From: Planctomycetota bacterium
Lineage (GTDB): Bacteria > Planctomycetota > UBA8108 > UBA1146 > JAJFFE01
Direction of reading: 5' to 3'
NCBI GenBank assembly: GCA_021776775.1
Contig: JAJFFE010000064.1
Coordinates: 1-37,494, forward strand
DNA: 37,494 bases
Shown here: piece after piece, positions 22,001 through 32,083 of the stretch
Numbering within the stretch: position 1 is the stretch's first letter
How the letters are laid out: every line of letters starts with the position of its first letter
Made by a program: the position numbers and the translations under genes
The notes under the pieces: generated by a model
Databases searched by the model: none
What the model saw: only the letters and a program-made list of their open reading frames with translations
What the model was told of the DNA's origin: nothing

Positions 22001-25000
22001 CGGAAAACCCCTATGGCGAGATGGTCATCTGGCTGCTCGTGGACGCGCGTGTATCGCACGGCCATGCGGTCCACCCTGGCGTTGTAGTCCATGCTCGGCC
22101 TCTCGATCCCGAAGGTGACGTCGGACGAGCGCAGCGCGTATTTCCCGGGGATGAACTTGCGCGAAGCCGCGGAAACCGAGGAGCCAACACCGTGCGCCAG
22201 GCTTAGCGATAGAGTCGCATTCGGCGTCTCTCCGGGCAGCGTCCAAAGAGGCCCCTCCCAGGTCCAGCGCTGGTTTTCCATCGAGTTCCAGGCCCCCATC
22301 TCTTCCCATGTCCTAGGGTGGATCTGGTACGCCTCGACGAAGATTTGCGCGTAGACTTCCTCGGGCTCCGGAAGGGTGTTCGGGCTGAATGCGTAGGAAG
22401 CTGAAAGGCCCGCGCCGGTGAAGCCAAGATAGGCCGTGCGCTCGAGCGGAGGGTCACCGACGGGAACGGGCGTGACCGAAAGGCTGGTCTTGGTGCCCGA
22501 CCATGTGGTCCCCGAGTCCTCCTGGTTCGACTCGTATGCGATCTGCCCGGAAGTATCCACGACATCCGCATCGAAGCTGAGGCGCCCTGCCTTTGACGGT
22601 CGGCCCATGCTGTCAATGGATCTGAATACGAGATCGGGTGCGGCCCTTCCGATGTCATTCGTGGGTCCGGATGCCCACTGATCCACCACAAGATAGCCCT
22701 GGTCCGCTGGCGCCGATCCAACGGGGGTCCCTAATATCCACCCCCCCATCCGAACCTCGACCGTCTTCGCCATACTGACGCTAGCCGAGTCCCACTGGAT
22801 GTAGAGCAGCTCGCCGGAGATCGTGGCGGAAAGCCCCGTCGGAGCGGCAAGAGCCGGGCCGAAGCCGCCGGCAGAGCCATGGACACTCTGCGCAGCGGAG
22901 AGCGAGCGGCGCGTACCCTCTCGCGTCACCTCCTGCAAGCGCACTTGGTACTCGGTCGCCAGCTCCACGCGCTCCGACGGGAGCACGAACGATGTAGCGG
23001 GGTGCGCGGCCTGGCCCACGAGCTCCAGACCATTCCCGTCCGAATCCGCCAGCCACACCAAGACCGAGGCGACCGAATCCTTCGAGGTCGGCGCATAGGT
23101 CCAAGAGACCCGAAGCGATGCCGTTACACGGCCATCCGACCCGATCACCGTGTCGTCATCCAGGTCCAGGTTCTCCACGCCAGCACCCAGGCTGCCCCTA
23201 CCAGCCTCCGGTGCGCTGACCGACTCCGCATCCTCAAGGTCATCGATCTCGTCGTCGTAGACAGCGGAGTCGTACTGGAGGCAGCGCACCTTGCGACTCT
23301 TGCTCGCCAGGTCGAACGTCACGTCCATCGCCTGGAATTCCCTGGTGCTCAGCGCCGTTTCCCCCCATGCGTAGATCGAGTGTTTCGTCGGCGTGAATGA
23401 GAGGGGGGCGTCCAGGGTGATTGTCTCGCCGGAGAGGTATGTGCCCGCTGTCAGGCCGGTGACCGCTACCGTCTCGATCGTGCCTGTCGCGGATTCCCGT
23501 ATAGTGACCTCGTATTCAGTGAGAGACGCCACCACGACATCGCGGTCCAGGTAGAGCGTTTGCGCATCGGGGGAGTCCTGGATCAGCCGACCCGAATCCC
23601 CCCACTGCGGAACATCATGGGAAGCGAGGATCCCGTCCCCGATTTGGTATCCAATGCCGTCCGGTCCCACGCTGAACTCGGCATAGCGCTTGAGCAGCCG
23701 GAAGACGTTCAGGTCGTACTTGATCTGCCGGGCCACCTGGGAGCGACGGGTCACGCCCTCAAGGCTCAGCCTGCGCGTGCGCACGGCGTCCGCTATCGCG
23801 GGGTTGATGACATCGGGCGCATAGTCCTGCTCTTGGTCCGGATCGAAGTTTGAATCCCGATCCAGGAATTGAACGATCTCGTGATTGAATCGAGACTCCG
23901 CACCGCTTGCCGACTGACGCCAAGATCCGCGTACAATATTCCCCATCGTCACGGCGTGGGACGGTGCTCTCGGTGCATCCCAGAACACACTCAGTCGGTC
24001 ACCGGGAAACAGAGGGATTCCTCTAGCCGATTGAGCTACGCGCAGAGTCGCGTCTTCGAACGGGAAGTCGTCTCGGTCAAACACGCCATCGAAGCGCATT
24101 CGGCGCTCGAACCTAGCGGCCTGGATGGTGTCCGTTGGCGGGTTGTAGATGCTAGTCGTCGCCTCGGCTACCGCGAGCCCGACACGAATCAGATACACGT
24201 TGTTGATCGAGTTGAAACCGATCGAGCCGATGGGTAGCGCGATGTCCTCTTTGGCTGTGAGCCAGGCGGGAGCGCTACCGTCCAGGTCCGTATCAGAAAC
24301 GGTGAACCACTGGAGTCCGTTTAGGTCGCTGCCCAGGTCGCCGGATGTCGCGACCGCCCCACTCTTTTCCCAGCCCAGCGGGTAGGTGTCCCCGTCTACG
24401 TCGATCTGCATGAACCCGTTGGGGAAGATCGAAGTGGCCGCGCCAATGCTGACCGCCACGATGTCGCGCCGACCCTTTCCGTCGTAGACCAACTCATCGC
24501 AGTAGTCAGCAAATCCCTTGATCTTCAGCCAGTCGATCTTGGGTGCAGGGTAGACGGCGGTCCCCGTGAGCTCTGTATCGGTCCCCATGTCGGACAAGAC
24601 CCACGCGGGGTTTCCACTCCACGCCCTGACCGTCACTGGATTGACCGGATCCACTCCGTCCCAGATGTTGCAGAGCTTGCCCTTGACTGGAACACGAATC
24701 AGGGGAGCCGAGCCCGAGAGCTGGTCCGTCGCCTTGACCTTCACTGCCAAGAGCGCGCACCCGGGATAGCTGAACGGCTCGAACTCGGTCAGGATGACAT
24801 TCGACCAAACGGCCTGATCCTGCGCGAATTGCCCGGTGGCCTCGGCATTGATGCGCTGGAGGTCGATTCGGTAAAGGCCGCTCCGCGGGGTACCGCTCGA
24901 TGATCCAGAGACGGGGCCCGTGCCTGTGGTTGAGATCGTGGGCGATCCGACCGTGGTCAGGTCGTTGGAGCCCACGAAGTCCGTAAAGTCCACGTCGAAG

Positions 25001-26892
25001 TGCCACCCCGCAACGATCCCCACCTCTGCCGTGGTCGCCGGACCCGTGCCACGAGATAGGAACTCGGTCACCGAGAAGGCGCGCTGATAGACCACGCACT
25101 CGTCGATGTTGCCCTCGATCGAAGTAGAGTCGCTCTGGTTCCGGCCCACCCTTATCTGCTGCGTGCTGTCCCATACCGGCCTCTGTGTTGACTGCACAGT
25201 GATCGTGGCCCCCAATTGCGCCTGGTCAGCCCAGAAGAATATCTCGCCCGATCCGTCGCTGTTTTTGTTCGCCTCGTACGAGAAGGCACAGAAAACCCAG
25301 TCGCCGGGGGATGTTCCTCCCGGTGTGATCGTTGCCGGCGCCATTGCCTGCGCGAACCCTGTGCCCCCCTGTTGGGCCTGGTGCACGACCGTTCCGTCTC
25401 CGCCCTTGAACTGCAAGGCTAGGCTGGGCGACGGAATGGCAGATCCGTTGACTATGACGGTGGTGTCCGACTGCTCCACGATGTTGAACTCAAAGCCAAG
25501 CGTGTTCGCGTTGTCGAACTGCCCAAAGATCGGGTGCACCGTGCCACCCTGGACATCCAGGCGCGTGCTGGCAGCATCGAGGGAATAGCGCAACCTCACC
25601 CATGCGTAGACCGTGGCCGCGGTCGCGTCTGGGCTCTGCTCGACAATCCCCGTGGTCGTGGCTGGACCCTGGCAGTAGTCCCCAGCCGATGCGGCAATCA
25701 GGTAGTTGCCAGCGGCGGGCGGTCCGAAGTCCAGCACGTCGATGAACTGGAAGGGGAACTGCACGTCGAATTGGACACGCAGGCTGGAAACGATGTCGGG
25801 GAAAGGGGGCAGGACGATGAAGTCGGAGGTCGGCGTGCCCCCGCCATCCACCTGCACGTACCGAGCTTGGATCCTCACCGTCTGGTTTGAGACGCTGCCA
25901 CTGCTGCCGACGTTGAAAAGCCCCTGCGGGAAGTTGACGATTGGCGTTGCCTGGTCAGCCGGCGAGCCCATTGTGTAGCTGACCTCGGTGTCCCACTTCG
26001 TGATCTCTGGATCGGAGGCAGTGTAGACACCAGAAGCGGCCTCGACGTTTGCCGCATCCGTCGACTCAAGCAGCGTTGACTCAACTCCGAACTGCTGCTG
26101 AGCCAGCTCGAAGCCCGGGATGGTCGCCTGCTCCGGAGTCCCCATCCGAACGTAGCACTCGACATCCGCCAGGTTCTCGGCGGGTTGATTGTCGATCTGG
26201 AGTCCCACCGGCAAGTCCCCCGCCGCACTCGTGAAAGGACCGCCGTCGGCGCTGATCCCCCCAATCTCCTGGACCTGGTGCCCAGCCAGAGCGATCAACG
26301 TGTAGAGGAACGAATCCGTGGGCTGGGAAACGGCCTGCACGAATCGGTTGATGACGAGGCCAGCGACCGAGATGTCGCCATAGACGACCGGCAGGGCAGC
26401 ACCCGAGTAGTCGGTGTTGGCCGTGATTCCACCGAATCCATAGTAGCGGCTGTCTTGTTCTCCCGGGACAGGCGGCTTCTCGTCACCACCAGTCAGGGCC
26501 TTGACCGCGTAGGAAAAAAGAAGGGCATTGATTAGGTAAGAGCCCAAGAAGGCCGCGGAAGCGACAACGCCGCTGGCCGTGAAGACCGACTGCCCTAGAA
26601 AGGTGAATGTGGTCGCTTCAATGCCCGTGACCTTGATCGAGTACGAAAGCAGATCCCCGTCCACCACTGCTTTGCCCCACCCGTCCCCATCGACCTCCAC
26701 GCCATTCCTGGTGCAATTCAGGCTGCCAGGGTCCAGGCCAATAGGCGCCAGGTCTTCAGGTGTCGTGCCACCCACCCAGACAGACTCCCACTCTTCCCTA
26801 TCCTGGGGGTCGAAGGGGTTTCTGTGGTAGACGATTCGGATCACTGGAAGGCGGAGCGAAGCGCATGACCTGAAGGACCCCGTGGATCCCAT
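21997..26892 (-). CDS. J-like tail hub / host-specificity protein with LamG insertion
   Basis: A 1631-residue central tail protein. Residues 17-60 (VIRIVYHRNPFDPQ...) match the start of J-type hubs. A hydrophobic stretch follows at about 105-133, then the conserved hub part (YYGFGGITANTDYSGAALPV, YTLIALAGH, RMGTPEQATIPG). A concanavalin/LamG-like domain is inserted at about 420-615, and a fibronectin-III-like region lies at about 1250-1335. The last 250 residues are beta-rich and probably receptor-proximal. ATG 26892 has GAGG 7 nt upstream but overlaps the peptidase gene by 95 nt; GTG 26844 would fit the conserved start better. It forms the tail-tip hub and sets host range. Confidence 0.85.
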   Translation of the reverse strand: MGSTGSFRSCASLRLPVIRIVYHRNPFDPQDREEWESVWVGGTTPEDLAPIGLDPGSLNCTRNGVEVDGDGWGKAVVDGDLLSYSIKVTGIEATTFTFLGQSVFTASGVVASAAFLGSYLINALLFSYAVKALTGGDEKPPVPGEQDSRYYGFGGITANTDYSGAALPVVYGDISVAGLVINRFVQAVSQPTDSFLYTLIALAGHQVQEIGGISADGGPFTSAAGDLPVGLQIDNQPAENLADVECYVRMGTPEQATIPGFELAQQQFGVESTLLESTDAANVEAASGVYTASDPEITKWDTEVSYTMGSPADQATPIVNFPQGLFNVGSSGSVSNQTVRIQARYVQVDGGGTPTSDFIVLPPFPDIVSSLRVQFDVQFPFQFIDVLDFGPPAAGNYLIAASAGDYCQGPATTTGIVEQSPDATAATVYAWVRLRYSLDAASTRLDVQGGTVHPIFGQFDNANTLGFEFNIVEQSDTTVIVNGSAIPSPSLALQFKGGDGTVVHQAQQGGTGFAQAMAPATITPGGTSPGDWVFCAFSYEANKNSDGSGEIFFWADQAQLGATITVQSTQRPVWDSTQQIRVGRNQSDSTSIEGNIDECVVYQRAFSVTEFLSRGTGPATTAEVGIVAGWHFDVDFTDFVGSNDLTTVGSPTISTTGTGPVSGSSSGTPRSGLYRIDLQRINAEATGQFAQDQAVWSNVILTEFEPFSYPGCALLAVKVKATDQLSGSAPLIRVPVKGKLCNIWDGVDPVNPVTVRAWSGNPAWVLSDMGTDTELTGTAVYPAPKIDWLKIKGFADYCDELVYDGKGRRDIVAVSIGAATSIFPNGFMQIDVDGDTYPLGWEKSGAVATSGDLGSDLNGLQWFTVSDTDLDGSAPAWLTAKEDIALPIGSIGFNSINNVYLIRVGLAVAEATTSIYNPPTDTIQAARFERRMRFDGVFDRDDFPFEDATLRVAQSARGIPLFPGDRLSVFWDAPRAPSHAVTMGNIVRGSWRQSASGAESRFNHEIVQFLDRDSNFDPDQEQDYAPDVINPAIADAVRTRRLSLEGVTRRSQVARQIKYDLNVFRLLKRYAEFSVGPDGIGYQIGDGILASHDVPQWGDSGRLIQDSPDAQTLYLDRDVVVASLTEYEVTIRESATGTIETVAVTGLTAGTYLSGETITLDAPLSFTPTKHSIYAWGETALSTREFQAMDVTFDLASKSRKVRCLQYDSAVYDDEIDDLEDAESVSAPEAGRGSLGAGVENLDLDDDTVIGSDGRVTASLRVSWTYAPTSKDSVASVLVWLADSDGNGLELVGQAAHPATSFVLPSERVELATEYQVRLQEVTREGTRRSLSAAQSVHGSAGGFGPALAAPTGLSATISGELLYIQWDSASVSMAKTVEVRMGGWILGTPVGSAPADQGYLVVDQWASGPTNDIGRAAPDLVFRSIDSMGRPSKAGRLSFDADVVDTSGQIAYESNQEDSGTTWSGTKTSLSVTPVPVGDPPLERTAYLGFTGAGLSASYAFSPNTLPEPEEVYAQIFVEAYQIHPRTWEEMGAWNSMENQRWTWEGPLWTLPGETPNATLSLSLAHGVGSSVSAASRKFIPGKYALRSSDVTFGIERPSMDYNARVDRMAVRYTRVHEQPDDHLAIGVFR

Positions 26893-27325
26893 GGATGGGC
26901 CTCGAAAAGACTCCCACCGCCGCCGCCGACGTTAGGGCTGTTCCGTAGTAGCCTCCAGATAGGGCCACATCGACGTGGGTTGCAGCTCCCACCCCCTTGG
27001 GGTCTGAGACGATCACGTCCATGGCCTCCGCCCCCCTCCCGTCGGTATCGACCAGGCGCCAAAGCTCGTGCATCCCAGGCCCCCCGCGGGCAGCACCGTG
27101 CACGTAGTCCTCCAGGCTGTGCCCGAGGATCACGTCGACCACCCCAGCGCAATCGAGCCCTTCAGTGGGGTCGGATGAGCCCTCGAAGTACTCGATCCCC
27201 AGGAGCCGGGTCCAGTCTAGGCCCCCAGGCCACTGCGACGCGGGATGCCCCGGAAGAATCCGCCCAGCTTGGGGTGCATTCGCGCCAGTCCGGCGGCGAC
27301 CTCGCTGTCTCCGTGTGCCGTGCAT
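26798..27325 (-). CDS. K-like NlpC/P60 tail peptidase
   Basis: The conserved part begins LDWTRLLGIEYFEG, like the N-terminus of lambda K-type proteins, followed by the catalytic Cys motif GLDCAGVVD and a His motif ATHVDVALSGG about 75 residues later. It should be a cysteine peptidase or amidase cutting peptidoglycan cross-links during DNA entry. The only NTG start in frame ahead of the conserved region is ATG 27325, inside the L-like gene, giving a 109-nt overlap and an odd basic N-terminus. The real start may be non-standard or reached by coupling. The order L-K-J agrees with lambda. Confidence 0.75.
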   Translation of the reverse strand: MHGTRRQRGRRRTGANAPQAGRILPGHPASQWPGGLDWTRLLGIEYFEGSSDPTEGLDCAGVVDVILGHSLEDYVHGAARGGPGMHELWRLVDTDGRGAEAMDVIVSDPKGVGAATHVDVALSGGYYGTALTSAAAVGVFSRPIHGIHGVLQVMRFAPPSSDPNRLPQKPLRPPG

Positions 27326-27909
27326 CCGTTTGGTCCGTTGTAGGTGAAATCACAGGTCGGCAAATAGGCGCCGTCTGTGGGGGCGACAAAGTACTGGCAG
27401 AGGGGTCCCGCATAGACGTGCCTGCACCTGGAGCGAAGTGCCCTGTGGGGAGGGAACTGCCTGCGGTAGAGGCTAAAGAGGCCGGCGCTCAAGACGACAT
27501 TTCCCTCGGCGCTGTCCGACGAAATGACCTTGCCGGACCACGCAAACGCAGGCACCCCCGAGTTGAGACGGGAGCGGTGCACGAGAGCCACGTCGATGGG
27601 TTGCCCGATCAGGTCGTCGTACTGATCTAGCGCAGCCTGGAGTTCGCGCGTCACGTTCTGGGCTGTGAATCGCACGTCACCTCCGCCACCCTGACTGTCT
27701 TGCTTGATCGGTTCGACCCCGAAGTCGAAGGGGTAGTAGGGAATTGGATCGCCCGTGCTGGATTGACCGAACTCAACCGATTCCTTGTTGTTCACGAAGC
27801 GATAGCGCGTGGGTGGAGCCGTCGGGATCTCCACGGACATGAGCAGAAACCAGGGCTCTTGCTGGCTCAGCTTGTTCGCTTGCGCGACCTCTGCGGGGTT
27901 GAGAGGCAC
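27217..27909 (-). CDS. L-like minor tail protein, Fe-S type
   Basis: A 230-residue protein from GTG 27909 (TAGTG overlap). N-terminal beta domain (RYRFVNNKESVEFG, YYPFDFGVEPI), then a Cys cluster: CRHVYAGPLCQY, CDFTYNGPNGCTAHGD and the typical end RMHPKLGGFFRGIP. Lambda L and its relatives bind an iron-sulfur cluster through such cysteines and form the ring between distal tail protein and hub. The four key Cys are present. Confidence 0.82.
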   Translation of the reverse strand: MPLNPAEVAQANKLSQQEPWFLLMSVEIPTAPPTRYRFVNNKESVEFGQSSTGDPIPYYPFDFGVEPIKQDSQGGGGDVRFTAQNVTRELQAALDQYDDLIGQPIDVALVHRSRLNSGVPAFAWSGKVISSDSAEGNVVLSAGLFSLYRRQFPPHRALRSRCRHVYAGPLCQYFVAPTDGAYLPTCDFTYNGPNGCTAHGDSEVAAGLARMHPKLGGFFRGIPRRSGLGA

Positions 27910-29942
27910 TAGAACAGCTCCACGAGTTGGAAGGATGTCCCGAAGACAGTGGGCGCAGTCTGCGGTCGCGAAAGCGTGTCCTCGACCATGGCAACCTTGA
28001 TTGTCACGCCCTTGCTGTCGATGAAGTTGAAGGCCCCCTCGATGCCCTGGTGATCGTCGAACCACTCCTCAAGGGAATGGTGTTCTCTCGGCGTGCTGGC
28101 CTGCTTATTGAACGAGAAGACGCGGCGCACGTCCGGCAGTCCATCCGATCCGACGTGCAGCGACTCAGCATATTTGTGTCCGGACTCGAAGGGCACAGTC
28201 TGCGACTCCACCGGATAGTCAACGGTGACCCCAAACTCTGGGTCCAGAATGTCGTTGATCGTCCCCACTGCCGTCCCCTCCCCCTGCACAGCGATCGTGG
28301 CCTGATCGTTGGGCGGAGTGCCAGCCGCGACGTGCAGTGTCTCCTCGGTCCAATCGTCCATCGTCGTTGTCGTCACGCTGCCCGAGGCGTGAATCATCAC
28401 GAGGCCCTCGCCTTGGCCTTGAGCGACCTTGCCAGACGACGAGTCAATCACAACCCCAGCGCCGCTGACGGTTATCCCATTTGCCCCGACACCCAAGAGC
28501 CCAACAGCCGCGGCGTTGATCGTCACGACCATCTCCACGGGCGCGTTGTTCGGATCGGGGGAGCCGTCCACCGGGTAGATGTCGAAGTCCAGGGTGAAGT
28601 CCGCGCCCGCCGTCCAGAGAGGCGTTCCGGTCACGAGCTCGGCGCACTTCAGCGGGGTTCCGGACGTGGCGCCGCTGTAGCGGAATAGTTGGACGATGAA
28701 GAGGTTTGTGCCCGCATTGTATTGAGCGAGGGCTAAGTACCCCTTGAGCATCGGAACCTCAGTATTGGAAGCGGGAGAGGCGGCATAGACCGGATCCGAC
28801 CAGGAGCCTCGAAGAAGGATCCCGCCGAACTGCCGCCCACTCCCTGAGCTTGCGAGGTTCACCGTCGCCGATCGGTGCTGGAAAACCTGATCCCCGGCTG
28901 GCCGCTGCGACAGGGAGACGCACTGCTCGATCCCCGAGCCCGTGCCTGTGAACCTCACATCTTCGCCCGCTGCGTCGAATCGAAGTTTGACCGCGCCCGT
29001 GCCGTTGGATGTCGTGCCGGTGAAGGCGAACTGATCGGAGGAGAATGCGCCCTGCAACCCCAAGCCTGACTGCCCCAGGGTGTCGGGTCCGTAGGTGTCT
29101 GAGAAGTGAGGGCCGAGCCTCTCCCACTCGTCACGGAAGTAGACGCTTGATGGTGCGGCCTGGTCGGACACTTCGAACCACTCGCACACGTCGGCCACGC
29201 TTGACGTGAATCCGAAGATGGTCTCGGTCCTGGGGGACGCCATTATGAAGCCGGCGCGCCCATCTGCGGAGATGGGGCTCGTCGAATCCGATGCCGTCAG
29301 AAGCGTGACCTCCCCTAGCTCGCCACCCCCGGCCAGGTCCACGTTCTTGAGCTTGGCTGAGAGTGAGACGGTGCTAGTTCCCGAGACCTCGAGTATCAGC
29401 TCAAAGGGCTTGAACCAGTCGATAGCCGACTGCTCGGCCACTGTCTGTGTGAGCGAGGCGAGCGTGCTTTGGACACCCGAGGCGACCTTGATGATCGCAA
29501 TGGTCTGCACAAAGGTCGTCTTGTTCTCCTCAACCGTCATCATGTAGCACGATCCGTTCAGGAGATGAACGTCGGTTGTTCCCGTGCCGGAAATGCTGCC
29601 CCCCTGGTATCGCGCTATGACCCCGAAGCTCGCGATATTCAGCGCTGTGGTGATCCCGCCCTGCGGAAGCATGAAGAACGATGCGCCCACCCTGACGCTC
29701 CCGGTGTATTCCCTGCGATGCAGCCAGGCCCTTGCGGATGTGTCTGTACCAGTGATCTTCACCGACGAGGCGACCGCACCATTCACACCCTGAGCGCCCG
29801 CGAATGACGAATAGGCGTCCGTCAGGTAGCCACGGTTGAAGGCGCCCGAGTCGGGCAGGCACCCAATCCAATCGGCCAACCGGCTTCCGCTAGTAGTCGG
29901 TCCTAGGTCGAATGGATCGTTGGGGTCGAGGATCTGCGTCAC
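27909..29942 (-). CDS. M-like distal tail protein with large lectin-like N-terminal extension
   Basis: A 677-residue protein from GTG 29942 (GTGA overlap). The last 100 residues are the M-like/distal tail domain (YPVESQTVPFESGHKYA, VFSFNKQASTPREHHSLEEW, FQLVELF). Residues 1-560 are two or more beta-sandwich regions resembling lectin/LamG domains (SVRVGASFFMLPQGG, FELILEVSGTSTVSLSAKL, LTLDFDIYPVDG-like strands). Typical M proteins have about 100-200 residues, so the extension is a major addition, perhaps forming peripheral glycan-binding arms on the tail tip. Confidence 0.7.
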   Translation of the reverse strand: MTQILDPNDPFDLGPTTSGSRLADWIGCLPDSGAFNRGYLTDAYSSFAGAQGVNGAVASSVKITGTDTSARAWLHRREYTGSVRVGASFFMLPQGGITTALNIASFGVIARYQGGSISGTGTTDVHLLNGSCYMMTVEENKTTFVQTIAIIKVASGVQSTLASLTQTVAEQSAIDWFKPFELILEVSGTSTVSLSAKLKNVDLAGGGELGEVTLLTASDSTSPISADGRAGFIMASPRTETIFGFTSSVADVCEWFEVSDQAAPSSVYFRDEWERLGPHFSDTYGPDTLGQSGLGLQGAFSSDQFAFTGTTSNGTGAVKLRFDAAGEDVRFTGTGSGIEQCVSLSQRPAGDQVFQHRSATVNLASSGSGRQFGGILLRGSWSDPVYAASPASNTEVPMLKGYLALAQYNAGTNLFIVQLFRYSGATSGTPLKCAELVTGTPLWTAGADFTLDFDIYPVDGSPDPNNAPVEMVVTINAAAVGLLGVGANGITVSGAGVVIDSSSGKVAQGQGEGLVMIHASGSVTTTTMDDWTEETLHVAAGTPPNDQATIAVQGEGTAVGTINDILDPEFGVTVDYPVESQTVPFESGHKYAESLHVGSDGLPDVRRVFSFNKQASTPREHHSLEEWFDDHQGIEGAFNFIDSKGVTIKVAMVEDTLSRPQTAPTVFGTSFQLVELF

Positions 29943-32080
29943 TGACTCACACCAGAGATTCCGAAACCTGCGCGCACGGAGGGATTACGGCCTGCGGCTT
30001 GCAGGACTACTCCGGCTAGGCCCTCCGGGTTCTGGGCTGCCAGGGACATGAATGAAGCGGTGTCGAGGGCGTTCACGGTGATCGACAGATTCCCACCCAT
30101 GCCACCACCCGAGAATCCAACTCCAAGCGTTCCGTCGCTCTGCGGCTTAAGTGGAATCACAGCTTCGCGAAAAGGCCCCTCGTTCATCATGGCGACCTTC
30201 GGCCCAGGCGAGAGCACCCCGCCCGTTGCAAACTTACTGATCGTGCCGAGACCGCCGCCTGGGATTCCGCCGTCTGCGAATCCGAGCGCGCCGAAGAGGC
30301 CGCCGCCCGCCTCGCCCCCAGTTAGAAACTGGAGCGCTGCGCGGCGTAATAGGAGCTGCCCTAGATTGCTCAAGAACCCCTTGAGGGCATCATCTGCGTC
30401 GCGGAGACCGAAGGCGATGTCGCTAAAGGCCGCAGACAACCCTCGTCCAGCTTCGTTGCGGAGGAATTCATTCTGAAGCCGCGCAGCCTTCGCCGCCTCA
30501 TCCTCAAGCTCTCGGCGGCGCTTTGCCGCCTCTTCCACTACAGACGTGAAGGCGGGAGCAGCTTCCCTTGCGATCTCTTCCAGTTCCAGATCTCGAACCC
30601 CCTCTGCGAATTCTTCGATCGTTTGGAATGCCTTATCTGCTTCCCCACTAATTGCCCCGAACTTGGAGCGTGCATCCTCAAGGCCCTGAATGAAAAGCTG
30701 GAAGTCCTCCTGTACCCTAGCTTGCGCTGCACCTGTCTCATCCCCGCTTAGAGCCTGCCTTTGGATTAGGAACCCAGAAATCAGTCCGTCTTGCAGTCGC
30801 TCAAGAGCCTCCCGCTGGACAGCTTGCGTAGCGAGCAACGCCTCCTGCTTTAGAGCCGCCGCCTTTGCATCAGCTAGCGCTTGCGCAGCAGCAGCAGCCC
30901 GCCGACTTGCTTTCTCGTTCTCTAGTAGCTGCTTGGTCTCCTCACTGATTGAGTTGTTGCGCCCACCCGCCAGAAGAACTTCATTTGTTACTCCGTTCTT
31001 CAACTCATCGGCGGTTACTCCAACCAGAGAACCGAAGAACTCATCCAGGAGAGTCCCAAGAGCGCCAGCCTGCTTGCCCGGCTGCACAGGAGCAAACAAG
31101 TCGGCAAACAAAGCGCCTCTAGCGGAATCGACTCTCGCCCTCTGCTCTGGAGATAGGTTGCCTGGCGTCCCAAGCAGGCTGTCAAGGCCCTCTGCTGCGT
31201 TGCCCACAAATTGGGCTGCAAATCCACCCACTACAACCCCAAGGCGAGTGTATGCAGGAATAACCTTCTCGGTTAGAAGCCCTGCGTTATCGGCAAGGGA
31301 TAGATTGAGCTGACGGCCAATCAACTCGTTCGCCTCCCTGAATTCCGCGGAAATCGCCCGCATCTGATTCGCAAACGAACCAGCGGTGCGAGTAGCATCC
31401 CCCTGAGCATCCGCCGTCCCGGCCAGGATGAGGTTCAGTCGGGAAAGAACCTTGTCCGCTTCGGTGATCTCTTCTTTTGTGCCAGCCAACCCGGCACGCA
31501 AAGCCTCTTGCTCAACGGATGCAGCACTGATGACAACGCCGTACTTGCGCACAGTTTCAGTCTGTCCGACCAGCGCTGATTGAATGTCTCGAATTACATC
31601 TGCATCGCGCTTGTTGTTGAAGCTTCCCAGGTCTACGGCGAGCTTTGTAACGTCCACCGAAAGATCTGCTGCTGCCCTGCGCGACAAGCCAAGTGGAACT
31701 AGCGTGTCCTGAATGGAAGAGGCGTAAGACTGAAGTTCAGAAGTCGCCCGACCAACGGAATCCCCAAAGCCATCTAGATCGGAGCGCACGCTATTGGCAC
31801 TCGTCCCGAAAACAACCTTGAACTTCCCTTCGATTTCCTCAGCCGCCGAAGCAGCTCGGCTTGCCTCTGCTCCTATTCGCTTTAGAGTTAGCGCCGCTCC
31901 GATTCCCACAGCAGGACCGACAAACTTGCCGACAGTGCGGCTTAGCCTGCTCCATTGAGATTCTGCTCGGCCCAGGCTCTTGTCGGATGTGCCAAGCTCG
32001 CGATTGATGCGACCGAGAGCCCGTGAAGCCTCATCCTCGACAACCGCCTCGATGACTAGCCGTTCTTTTGAATCGGGCAC
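29939..32080 (-). CDS. Tape measure protein
   Basis: A 713-residue protein starting 3 nt after the GT fusion stop. N-terminal heptads (VVEDEASRALGRINRELG), a short hydrophobic stretch near residues 52-67 (GPAVGIGAALTLKRIG), long Ala/Glu helices, and a Gly-rich C-terminus with the family motif ATGGVLSPGPKVAMMNEGPF then REAVIPLKP. It sets tail length; the size predicts a tail of roughly 105 nm using about 1.5 angstrom per residue. Position after G/GT chaperones and before M-L-K-J is canonical. Confidence 0.88.
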   Translation of the reverse strand: MPDSKERLVIEAVVEDEASRALGRINRELGTSDKSLGRAESQWSRLSRTVGKFVGPAVGIGAALTLKRIGAEASRAASAAEEIEGKFKVVFGTSANSVRSDLDGFGDSVGRATSELQSYASSIQDTLVPLGLSRRAAADLSVDVTKLAVDLGSFNNKRDADVIRDIQSALVGQTETVRKYGVVISAASVEQEALRAGLAGTKEEITEADKVLSRLNLILAGTADAQGDATRTAGSFANQMRAISAEFREANELIGRQLNLSLADNAGLLTEKVIPAYTRLGVVVGGFAAQFVGNAAEGLDSLLGTPGNLSPEQRARVDSARGALFADLFAPVQPGKQAGALGTLLDEFFGSLVGVTADELKNGVTNEVLLAGGRNNSISEETKQLLENEKASRRAAAAAQALADAKAAALKQEALLATQAVQREALERLQDGLISGFLIQRQALSGDETGAAQARVQEDFQLFIQGLEDARSKFGAISGEADKAFQTIEEFAEGVRDLELEEIAREAAPAFTSVVEEAAKRRRELEDEAAKAARLQNEFLRNEAGRGLSAAFSDIAFGLRDADDALKGFLSNLGQLLLRRAALQFLTGGEAGGGLFGALGFADGGIPGGGLGTISKFATGGVLSPGPKVAMMNEGPFREAVIPLKPQSDGTLGVGFSGGGMGGNLSITVNALDTASFMSLAAQNPEGLAGVVLQAAGRNPSVRAGFGISGVSQ

Positions 32081-32083
32081 GAC

